Of a stretch of DNA of 6,575 nt, positions 1 through 4,749 are shown piece by piece. Position numbers and translations under genes: made by a program. Under the pieces are notes generated by a model, which had not been told where the DNA came from, ran no database searches, and worked only from the letters and a program-made list of their open reading frames with translations. The stretch is from positions 1 to 6,575 of the forward strand of contig JAIRWE010000080.1 of NCBI GenBank assembly GCA_031253365.1. The letters run 5' to 3'. This stretch comes from Oscillospiraceae bacterium. GTDB lineage: Bacteria > Bacillota > Clostridia > Oscillospirales > Ruminococcaceae. How positions within the stretch are numbered: position 1 is the stretch's first letter; every line of letters starts with the position of its first letter.

Positions 1-209
1 TAGACCGCTTTTCACTCGCGGAATACGGGGTTTCGCTGTCGGCGATTACCGAAAACTATGACCGTGTGGTTTACGGCGGCGAACGCGCCGGCAGCGGGGA
101 TTTTTACGGTATTTACGTAAAATTGACACAGACTGTTCAAAAAATCGCCAAAAAAAATAAAGCCGCCGCCAAACAGTTTCCGAGGAGGTCTATTGAAACG
201 CAGTTTTGA
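1..209 (+). CDS. C-terminal part of a gene, possibly transglutaminase/DUF4129-type protein
   Basis: A reading frame is open from the left edge (complete codons from position 3) to TGA at 207-209, giving about 68 C-terminal residues. It reads DRFSLAEYGVSLSAITENYD, followed by RVVYGGERAGSGDFYG and a Lys/Ala-rich basic tail. The pattern of a hydrophobic/acidic helix followed by Y-x(4)-YGG resembles the C-terminal DUF4129 region of membrane-anchored transglutaminase-like proteins. That assignment rests on a short stretch and is tentative. The frame is supported as coding because it has no stop, its codon choice resembles the neighbours, and its last 17 bases overlap the next gene, whose ribosome binding site (182-188) lies inside it. 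This arrangement suggests translational coupling. The N-terminus and any catalytic domain lie outside the window. Confidence 0.6.
   Translation, partial: DRFSLAEYGVSLSAITENYDRVVYGGERAGSGDFYGIYVKLTQTVQKIAKKNKAAAKQFPRRSIETQF
182..188 (+). promoter_or_regulatory. Ribosome binding site for the TTG-started membrane protein
   Basis: GAGGAGG lies four bases upstream of TTG at 193. It is the only strong Shine-Dalgarno in the region and decides the TTG start, because no ATG or GTG in that frame is similarly placed. It lies within the coding sequence of the preceding gene. Confidence 0.75.
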
Positions 210-747
210 ATTCGGTTTTAACGTCGCTTATTGCGGAATAATATGCGCCTTAATCACAATCGTGATGTTTGCGGCGGTCATACCGTCGCTGGCTTATACC
301 CTCGCCGCCTTTTCGGGGATTTTGGTTTGGAGCGTCAGCAAACAAATCGACCGCAAATGGGCTCTTTTAACCTACGCGGCGGGAGCGGCGCTGGCGTTTA
401 TCCTCACGCCGGAACCGGAAGCGAAAACGTATTTTATCCTGATTTTCGGGTATTATCCGCTGTTAAGGGAGAATATCCAAAGGATTAAGTTCCGGGTTTT
501 ACGTTTAATCGTGAAGCTGGCGGTTTTCAACGCGGCGGCGGTGGCGGCGTATTTTACGGTAATCTTTTTGTTTGGGGTAAGCGCGGGCGTCGTCCTTGAC
601 GGGCTTGAAGGCTTCGGGAGATACGCCGTTTACGTTTTTTGGGCGTCGGGCAACGTCGCGTTTTTTTTCTATGATTTTTCTCTGAAATACATGATGTACG
701 CCTACATTCAGTGGATAAAACCCAAGTTGGATAAAAAAATAAGGTAA
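193..747 (+). CDS. Integral membrane protein of unknown function (184 aa)
   Basis: This is a small polytopic membrane protein starting at TTG behind a near-perfect Shine-Dalgarno. Hydrophobic stretches lie at about residues 11-30, 33-48, 56-72, 78-90, 106-129 and 143-165, so five or six transmembrane helices are likely. Short basic loops (QIDRK, RENIQRIKFR) and a basic C-terminus (KPKLDKKIR) suggest a cytoplasmic tail. The motif FGYYPLLRE followed by a basic segment and KLAVFNAA resembles a recurrent, uncharacterised Clostridia membrane family that I recall only as hypothetical proteins. It is not clearly an ECF S-component or a known transporter, and no catalytic residues stand out. It overlaps the preceding gene by 17 nt and is probably co-transcribed and coupled with it. 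The next gene has its own promoter, so this is likely the last gene of the upstream operon. Confidence 0.8.
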   Translation: MKRSFEFGFNVAYCGIICALITIVMFAAVIPSLAYTLAAFSGILVWSVSKQIDRKWALLTYAAGAALAFILTPEPEAKTYFILIFGYYPLLRENIQRIKFRVLRLIVKLAVFNAAAVAAYFTVIFLFGVSAGVVLDGLEGFGRYAVYVFWASGNVAFFFYDFSLKYMMYAYIQWIKPKLDKKIR

Positions 748-800
748 ACCGCTTGTTTTTTCCGCGAAGAAATAGTATAATTGCCTAAGCGGTACTTTTT
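748..800 (+). repeat. 7-bp inverted repeat bracketing the pduL promoter, followed by a T run
   Basis: ACCGCTT (748-754) and AAGCGGT (787-793) are perfect inverted arms separated by 32 bases, and ACTTTTT follows at 794-800. The right arm plus T5 looks like the 3' side of a rho-independent terminator for the upstream operon, but the loop is unusually long. The arms also bracket the -35/-10 region of the next promoter, so an operator role is an alternative. Neither role is established by the sequence alone. Confidence 0.35.
753..781 (+). promoter_or_regulatory. Sigma-A-type promoter upstream of pduL
   Basis: A perfect TATAAT -10 box lies at 776-781. TTGTTT at 753-758 matches the first three bases of the -35 consensus, and the spacer is exactly 17 bp. 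Transcription would start near 788 and leave a leader of about 88 nt before the ATG at 876. Confidence 0.6.
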
Positions 801-831
801 CCCGCCGTCTGACGGGCGGGGATTTGCCGCC
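801..831 (+). promoter_or_regulatory. GC-rich leader hairpins (two mutually exclusive pairings) before pduL
   Basis: CCCGCC (801-806) can pair with GGCGGG (815-820) over an 8-nt loop. The GGCGG of that 3' arm (815-819) can instead pair with CCGCC (827-831) over a 7-nt loop, so only one of the two can form at a time. CCGCCGTCTGACGG (802-815) is also repeated imperfectly as CCGCCGCCTGACAG (827-840), with 12 of 14 bases identical. I do not recognise a known riboswitch class. A structured leader is directly visible; a regulatory role is inferred. Confidence 0.4.
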
Positions 832-875
832 GCCTGACAGTCGGTTACAAACAAAAATAAACGGAGGAATAAAAA

Positions 876-1445
876 ATGGACGTCATTATCGAAACATCCG
901 CGAGGCACGTTCACGTGACGAACGAAACGCTTGAAGTCCTTTTCGGGGCGGGGTACGAGCTAAGGAAAAAGAAGGATTTGTCCCAGCCCGGGCAGTTCGC
1001 CTCGGAAGAAAGGGTTACGGTCGTCGGGCCGAGGAACAAACTCGAAAACGTCTCCATACTGGGACCGACGCGTTCCGCCAATCAGGTGGAGCTTTCCGCG
1101 ACTGACGCGCGTTCCATCGGGGTGAACATTGACGTGAGGGAGTCCGGGGACATAGACGGGACGCCGGGTTGCACCTTGATAGGTCCGAAAGGTCAAGTCG
1201 ATATTTCACAGGGTGTCATTGTCGCGAAAAGGCATATCCATTTTACGCCGGACACCGCCGCCGAGTGGGGTATCAAGAACGGTCAAATCCTGAGCATTAA
1301 ATTCGATACGAACGGCAGGAGCGCCGTTCTCGGCGATTTCGTGGCGCGTGTCAGCGAAAAATTCGCGAACGCCGCGCATATTGACACCGACGAGTCCAAC
1401 GCCGTGCTTTGCGCCCCGGGTATGAAGGGCGAAATAATCAAATAG
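876..1445 (+). CDS. pduL: PduL-type phosphate acyltransferase (phosphate propanoyltransferase)
   Basis: This 189-residue protein belongs to the PduL (EutD type II, PTAC) family. The family interconverts acyl-CoA plus phosphate with acyl phosphate plus CoA, usually with propionyl-CoA or acetyl-CoA. Two beta-barrel-type halves are visible, each carrying the hallmark His pair: SARHVHVT (H11, H13) and AKRHIHFT (H120, H122). E72 in NQVELSATDA, R66 in GPTR and H169 in AHIDTDESNA are the other expected zinc or active-site residues. The protein starts almost directly at the first His motif. It therefore lacks the N-terminal amphipathic encapsulation peptide of microcompartment PduL and should be cytosolic. 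ATG 876 follows GGAGGA (863-868) by 7 nt. It is followed by a zinc-ribbon gene and tRNA-Leu, with no kinase gene in view. Family assignment is firm; the preferred acyl chain is inferred from the carboxyltransferase operon downstream. Confidence 0.93.
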   Translation: MDVIIETSARHVHVTNETLEVLFGAGYELRKKKDLSQPGQFASEERVTVVGPRNKLENVSILGPTRSANQVELSATDARSIGVNIDVRESGDIDGTPGCTLIGPKGQVDISQGVIVAKRHIHFTPDTAAEWGIKNGQILSIKFDTNGRSAVLGDFVARVSEKFANAAHIDTDESNAVLCAPGMKGEIIK

Positions 1446-1493
1446 GGTTTTCGAGGGTTGCCGATAAGCGGCTCGATAGTACGGAGAAATTTT

Positions 1494-1754
1494 ATGGAAG
1501 AAGACAGATTCTGCCAAAGTTGCGCCATGCCCATGGGAATCACCGATGAGCATTACGGCACGAACGAGGACGGGAGCAAAAGCGCGGATTATTGCGGTTA
1601 TTGCTATGAAAACGGGAAATTCACCAAGGAACTGAGCATGGATGAAATGGCGGAAAACTGCGTAAAATTTATGGTAGACGATAAAATTACCGAGGAGGAC
1701 GCCCGCAAAACGCTTTTGGAAACGCTGCCGACGCTTAAACGGTGGAGGAAATAA
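1494..1754 (+). CDS. Small zinc-ribbon domain protein (86 aa)
   Basis: The protein matches the putative zinc-ribbon family Zn_ribbon_2 (PF12674). The N-terminal CQSCAMPM (C7, C10) is followed by YGTNEDGSKSADYC and GYCYENGKFT (C34, C37), giving a four-cysteine zinc site. The second half, from about residue 46 (ELSMDEMAENCVKFM), is a helical region with a fifth cysteine, C56. I chose ATG 1494, 7 nt after GGAG (1483-1486), over the in-frame TTG at 1458. The TTG has no comparable binding site, and the family begins just before the CQSC motif. It sits 48 nt after pduL and 40 nt before the tRNA, probably in the same transcript. Its biochemical role is unknown; such proteins are often annotated as zinc-ribbon or putative regulatory proteins, and nothing here ties it to PduL beyond adjacency. 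Confidence 0.9.
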   Translation: MEEDRFCQSCAMPMGITDEHYGTNEDGSKSADYCGYCYENGKFTKELSMDEMAENCVKFMVDDKITEEDARKTLLETLPTLKRWRK

Positions 1755-1794
1755 CCGCCGAAAACCCCTCTCGCGAAAGCGTGAGCGACAAGGC

Positions 1795-1874
1795 GCGGAT
1801 ATGGCGGAACTGGCAGACGCGCCGGATTTAGGTTCCGGTGGGCAACCGTGGAGGTTCGAGTCCTCTTATCCGCA
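1795..1874 (+). tRNA. trnL-UAG: tRNA-Leu (anticodon UAG)
   Basis: A full class II cloverleaf can be drawn. The acceptor stem is GCGGATA (1795-1801) with TATCCGC (1867-1873), and the discriminator is A1874. A D-arm with a GCG/CGC stem follows. The anticodon stem CCGGA/TCCGG (1822-1826, 1834-1838) encloses the loop TTTAGGT, giving anticodon TAG at 1829-1831. There is an 11-nt variable arm with a short stem, and a T-arm GGAGG-TTCGAGT-CCTCT (1850-1866). It decodes CUA and probably other CUN leucine codons. CCA is not encoded, so it must be added after transcription. It lies 40 nt downstream of the zinc-ribbon gene with no clear promoter of its own in between, which suggests processing from the pduL transcript. 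Confidence 0.95.
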
Positions 1875-1895
1875 GGCACGGCCTGCCCTGTTTTT
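1872..1895 (+). terminator. Rho-independent terminator after tRNA-Leu
   Basis: GCAGGC (1872-1877) and GCCTGC (1881-1886) form a 6-bp GC-rich stem with a 3-nt loop, followed shortly by GTTTTTG (T5 at 1891-1895). The left arm uses the last three bases of the tRNA, so this hairpin and the mature acceptor stem compete. The T run starts four bases after the stem, slightly far, hence the moderate confidence. Confidence 0.6.
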
Positions 1896-1942
1896 GTATG
1901 ATATGTACAAAATGTTGTTTTGTTTTGTATGTATTATGTCAA

Positions 1943-1971
1943 TGGATTTTTCCGGCGGGTAATGCTATAAT
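1943..1971 (+). promoter_or_regulatory. Extended -10 promoter for the GLUG-repeat protein
   Basis: TGCTATAAT (1963-1971) is a perfect extended -10 element (TG-N-TATAAT). The -35 position at 17-bp spacing (TGGATT, 1943-1948) matches the consensus poorly, which is usual for extended -10 promoters. Transcription would begin near 1978, about 40 nt before the ATG. An AT-rich tract lies immediately upstream (about 1891-1950). Confidence 0.65.
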
Positions 1972-2018
1972 GTACGTTAGGTAGATAGGCATCTGTTGTT
2001 GAAGGAGGTCACTTTCAA

Positions 2019-3335
2019 ATGAAAAAACGCATTTTATCGACGATTTTGGTTGCGGCACTTATGTTCGGGGCGCTCGGCGGAATGTTTACGGTCGATGCGG
2101 GTGCGGCAAGCAAATGGAGCGGGTACACAAAGATTTCAAAGCCCGAGGATTTGCTGAAAATGAAGGATTCGACAAAGAAGTTTTATCTGTCGAAAAACAT
2201 TGATTTAAGCGAATACGGTAACTGGCAGCCGATTAACTTCTTGGGAACGCTTGACGGGGACGGCTACGCGATAAGGAATTTGAAAAGCTCCGGCGACAAA
2301 ACTGCCGGCGGTCTGTTTAGTCGGCTTGAACTCGCCACTGTCAAAAACCTCGGGTTGGTTAGCGTAACCGTTTCGGTAAAAGTGGGTGGCGGAACCGGAA
2401 GTCGCAAAGGTGTGGGCGGATTGGCGTCCGAAGCGTCCGAGTCCACCATTGAAAACTGCTACATTACCGGGCAGGTCAGCGGCTACAGCGAAGCGAACAC
2501 GTCGGTATATTTCGACTGGGGATTGCAAAGCGTCGGCGGGCTTGTGGGTCATATCGACGACAAGGTTACGTTCAAGAACTGCGTAAACTTGGCGAGCGTA
2601 AATTTGAGCGGCGGACAATCCAGGAAGAAATCGTATGCGGGCGGAATAGTAGGGAACGGCTACAGTTCCGTACTCACCAACTGCTTAAACGCCGGGAAGG
2701 TCAGCTTCGCGCCGCGGGGCAGTAATGATGCCGCGACTGCTAAAATCGTGGGGTATGTCGGCGGCATAGCGGGGTATTTGGACGGAACGGCGACCTCGTG
2801 CCATAACACGGGGAAAGTCACTGCGGCGAGCGGTGAAAACGCCACGGCGGGCGATTTAATCGGGTACGGCGGGATGAACACCGTTACGAAAGACTGCGTC
2901 TATAACGGCAAAAACAGTTTCGTCGGTGCTTCCGACGACGGGTTCGCGGGGAAGGCGTCCAAAAAATCCTCCTCCACCATGAAAAAGCAGGCGACCTACA
3001 AAGGTTTCGATTTCAAGAAAATATGGTTTTCGGACGCGAAAATAAACAGCGGCTACCCCATACTGCAGAATATGCTGTCGAACTATAACGCGAGCAGACC
3101 CACCGCGAACAAAAAAGCGGGAAGTTATTCCAAAAACACGGAGATTACGCTGTCCACCAATCTGAGCGGCGTTACAATCCGCTACACCACCAACGGGAAA
3201 GACCCAACGACTTCCTCCACGAAGTATTCAAAGGCAATTAAGCTGACGAAGAACACGAAAATCAAGGCGGCGGTTTTCACTAACAACGGGAAAATAAGGG
3301 GTAAGGTTGTTACGTTGGATTACAAAGTGAAATAA
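2019..3335 (+). CDS. Secreted GLUG-repeat beta-helix protein with C-terminal chitobiase-like domain
   Basis: This 438-residue exported protein begins at ATG 2019 behind AAGGAGGT (2002-2009). Residues 1-30 are a Sec signal peptide: a KKR start, a hydrophobic core at about 5-23, and likely signal peptidase I cleavage after AGA or AGAA. Residues 31-100 hold a lead-in of the YLSKNIDLS...NWQPI...GTLDGDGYAIRNL type. About six GLUG-like repeats follow at about 97-118, 133-155, 173-195, 207-230, 247-268 and 278-297, with GG(L/I)xG then a (N/S/D)C turn (C147, C188, C222, C261, C293). They predict a right-handed parallel beta-helix. The segment DAKINSGYPILQ (about 339-350) closes this module. Residues 360-438 resemble the chitobiase/beta-hexosaminidase C-terminal domain (IRYTTNGKDPTTSSTKYS). 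No LPXTG, SLH or dockerin is visible, so it is probably released or held non-covalently. A substrate- or surface-binding role is likely, but no catalytic site is evident. It has its own promoter and terminator. Confidence 0.88.
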   Translation: MKKRILSTILVAALMFGALGGMFTVDAGAASKWSGYTKISKPEDLLKMKDSTKKFYLSKNIDLSEYGNWQPINFLGTLDGDGYAIRNLKSSGDKTAGGLFSRLELATVKNLGLVSVTVSVKVGGGTGSRKGVGGLASEASESTIENCYITGQVSGYSEANTSVYFDWGLQSVGGLVGHIDDKVTFKNCVNLASVNLSGGQSRKKSYAGGIVGNGYSSVLTNCLNAGKVSFAPRGSNDAATAKIVGYVGGIAGYLDGTATSCHNTGKVTAASGENATAGDLIGYGGMNTVTKDCVYNGKNSFVGASDDGFAGKASKKSSSTMKKQATYKGFDFKKIWFSDAKINSGYPILQNMLSNYNASRPTANKKAGSYSKNTEITLSTNLSGVTIRYTTNGKDPTTSSTKYSKAIKLTKNTKIKAAVFTNNGKIRGKVVTLDYKVK

Positions 3336-3368
3336 GAATTTGTTTTCTTAGGTCGCCCTCGGAGAGCC

Positions 3369-3414
3369 AAACAACCTTCGGAATCCCCGTAAAGTGAGTT
3401 CCGGGGGTTGTTTT
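3369..3414 (+). terminator. Strong rho-independent terminator after the GLUG protein gene
   Basis: The arms 3369-3383 and 3399-3413 pair over 15 bp, including two G-T pairs, around a 15-nt loop. The descending arm ends in TTGTTTT. An alternative shorter hairpin, AATCCCCG (3382-3389) with CGGGGGTT (3402-3409), uses the same 3' sequence. The structure ends 35 nt before the GTG of the carboxyltransferase gene, and I see no clear promoter in that gap. Confidence 0.8.
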
Positions 3415-3434
3415 CCGCAGGCGAACAAAAGATT

Positions 3435-3442
3435 GAGGGGGG
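3435..3442 (+). promoter_or_regulatory. Ribosome binding site fixing the GTG start of the carboxyltransferase
   Basis: GAGGGGGG lies 7 nt before GTG 3450 and is the only plausible Shine-Dalgarno. The alternative in-frame TTG at 3408 lies inside the terminator stem and would add 14 residues unlike the family. The G6 run in this site is itself a homopolymer that could vary in length. Confidence 0.7.
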
Positions 3443-3449
3443 TTTATGC

Positions 3450-4712
3450 GTGGAGAATAATTCCGGCAAAGCTCTGGAAAGGCTTGTCGCGCTGTTTGAC
3501 GAAGAAAGTTTTGTTGAAATCGGCGCGTTGAGCGCGGCGGAAGTCGTAACGGGTTACGGACTTATTGACGGCGCGGTTGTGTATGCGTTCTCCGAAAACG
3601 GTTCCGGAATGACGGGAGCGGCGGCGGATAAAATCAAGAAGCTGTATGAAAACGCCGTTAAAAACGGGTTCCCCGTAATCGCCGTTTACGATTCCAAAGG
3701 CGGCGACGTTAAAGACGGGCGCAGGCTTCTCGCGGCTTACGGAAATATCGCGGAAATGTGCGCGAGGCTTTCGGGCGTGGTGCCGCAGAGTTCCGTTGTC
3801 GCGGGGTTGTGCGCGGGGGCGGCGGCGGTTGTTTGCTGTATGGCGGATTTTGTAATCATGACCGAAAAAGCCGAGCTGTTCATAACCCCCCCCTTCTTAT
3901 CGGAAGACTCCGCCGCGCGCGGCGGTTCTTCGGAAGCGGCGTCGTCGTCGGGGACTGCCGCTTTCGTCGAAAAAGACGAAGCCGCCGCTCTGGAAAAAGC
4001 CCGTTCACTGATAAAAATTCTGCCGCCGAACAACCTTGAAATATCGGGAAACGATTATTTTGAGGAAAACGACGCGGTCATTACCGACGCTTTGAACGCC
4101 CGTGATTTAGCCGACGCGATTGCGGATAAAGACAGTCTTATCGAGGTGTGCGAAGGTTTCGGGGACGTTTTCACCGCGCTGGGCAGCATAAGCTGGCGCG
4201 CGGTCGGCTTTGTCGCGGCTTACGGGCGGCTGAGTGCCGACGATTGCGTCAAAACGGCGCGGTTCGTCGGGTTTTGCGACGCTTTTTCAATTCCCGTGCT
4301 GACGTTGACGGATTCGGAAGGATTTAAGCAAAGTTCGGAAGCGGAATTGACGGGATTCATGCGCGATGCGGCGAAGTTGACGCAGACTTACGCGACGGCC
4401 GTTATCCCGAAAATCAGCCTTATTACCGGCAGCGCCGTCGGCGGGGCTTTCGTGGCGCTTTCATCAATGGGGGATATTACGCTGGCTTATGAAAACGCGG
4501 TTATTTACCCGATTATGCCGAATACCGCCGCGGTGTTCATGGGAAAGGATTTTAACGAAGATGAAGTCGGCGCGCTTTGCGCGGCGAAGGAGGGTTTCAT
4601 TGACCGCGTTATCAAGCCCGAAAACGCCAGAACGGAGATATTATCCGCGCTGGACGTTTTGAGCGGCAAACGGGTCGTCCCCCCCCCGCGAAAGCACGTG
4701 AGCAATCTTTAG
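3450..4712 (+). CDS. Biotin-dependent acyl-CoA carboxyltransferase subunit (MmdA / PccB / transcarboxylase 12S type), divergent
   Basis: This 420-residue protein of the carboxyl transferase family (PF01039) moves CO2 between carboxybiotin and an acyl-CoA, most likely methylmalonyl-/propionyl-CoA. Both crotonase-like halves are visible. The N-half has VVTGYGLIDG (32-41), the Asp-Ser-containing loop at 81-86, and GVVPQSSVVAGLCAGAAAVV (109-128). The C-half has ARFVGFCDAFSIPVLTLTD (270-288), PKISLITGSAVGGAFVALSS (320-339) and a conserved end, EGFIDRVIKPENARTEI, with PPPRKH near the C-terminus. It is shorter than the usual roughly 500 residues because the N-terminal lead-in is cut down to ALERLVALFDEESFVEIG. 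Two usually conserved spots are altered: the CAGG(A/G) element reads CAGAAA, and the GG-x-H-SG segment is a Ser/Ala/Gly-rich stretch (153-171). GTG 3450 is chosen on its ribosome binding site. It is the first gene of a three-gene operon. Whether it is fully active, or acts as carboxylase, decarboxylase or transcarboxylase, is not shown by the sequence. Confidence 0.87.
   Translation: MENNSGKALERLVALFDEESFVEIGALSAAEVVTGYGLIDGAVVYAFSENGSGMTGAAADKIKKLYENAVKNGFPVIAVYDSKGGDVKDGRRLLAAYGNIAEMCARLSGVVPQSSVVAGLCAGAAAVVCCMADFVIMTEKAELFITPPFLSEDSAARGGSSEAASSSGTAAFVEKDEAAALEKARSLIKILPPNNLEISGNDYFEENDAVITDALNARDLADAIADKDSLIEVCEGFGDVFTALGSISWRAVGFVAAYGRLSADDCVKTARFVGFCDAFSIPVLTLTDSEGFKQSSEAELTGFMRDAAKLTQTYATAVIPKISLITGSAVGGAFVALSSMGDITLAYENAVIYPIMPNTAAVFMGKDFNEDEVGALCAAKEGFIDRVIKPENARTEILSALDVLSGKRVVPPPRKHVSNL
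3886..3893 (+). repeat. C8 homopolymer in the carboxyltransferase coding sequence
   Basis: Eight consecutive C residues encode T146-P147-P148. Loss or gain of one base would shift the frame and truncate the protein soon after: the -1 frame stops at 4037-4039, and the other frame also stops within a similar distance. A candidate slippage site. Confidence 0.9.
3910..3925 (+). repeat. Perfect 16-bp GC palindrome inside the carboxyltransferase gene
   Basis: CCGCCGCGCGCGGCGG is its own reverse complement. It is flanked by GAAGA (3903-3907) and TCTTC (3927-3931), which extend the inverted symmetry across a small asymmetric bulge. It encodes part of the low-complexity Ser/Ala/Gly segment and lies 16 bases after the C8 run. 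Confidence 0.85.
4679..4687 (+). repeat. C9 homopolymer at the 3' end of the carboxyltransferase gene
   Basis: Nine consecutive C residues span V410 to P413, ten codons before the stop. The frame read here gives the family-like ending PPPRKH. The -1 frame from this point stays open to TGA at 4751-4753, overlapping the ATG of the biotin carrier gene. The +1 frame stops at 4699-4701. Confidence 0.9.
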
Positions 4713-4749
4713 AAATCGAAAAAATCAGGAAAGGAATGACGGTGGCGTT

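Noticed and set aside
788..875. A cobalamin or other named riboswitch in the pduL leader
   Set aside because: I could not find the conserved B12-box or another recognisable aptamer core. Only GC-rich hairpins are visible.
1458..1493. TTG 1458 as the start of the zinc-ribbon protein
   Set aside because: ATG 1494 has GGAG at 7 nt and lies just before the conserved CQSC motif. The upstream 12 codons add nothing family-like.
1755..1794. A terminator between the zinc-ribbon gene and tRNA-Leu
   Set aside because: Only a 4-bp TCGC/GCGA pairing with no T run is present.
2205..2618. A 137-codon minus-strand frame inside the GLUG-repeat gene
   Set aside because: It is antisense to a gene with a signal peptide and clear repeats, with no promoter or binding site of its own.
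2107..2920. DNA-level tandem repeats in the GLUG gene
   Set aside because: The repeats are recognisable at protein level, but the nucleotide copies have diverged and show no array-like identity.
3333..3350. AT-rich hairpin TAAGAA/TTCTTA at the stop of the GLUG gene
   Set aside because: The stem is only 6 bp and AT-rich with no T run after it. The strong hairpin at 3369-3413 is the credible terminator.
3408..3449. TTG 3408 as the start of the carboxyltransferase
   Set aside because: It lies inside the terminator stem and lacks a binding site. GTG 3450 has GAGGGGGG at 7 nt and gives a family-like N-terminus.
3758..4039. A 93-codon plus-strand frame inside the carboxyltransferase
   Set aside because: Its Arg/Gly-rich composition is typical of an out-of-frame reading. 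It matters only as the -1 frame after the C8 run.
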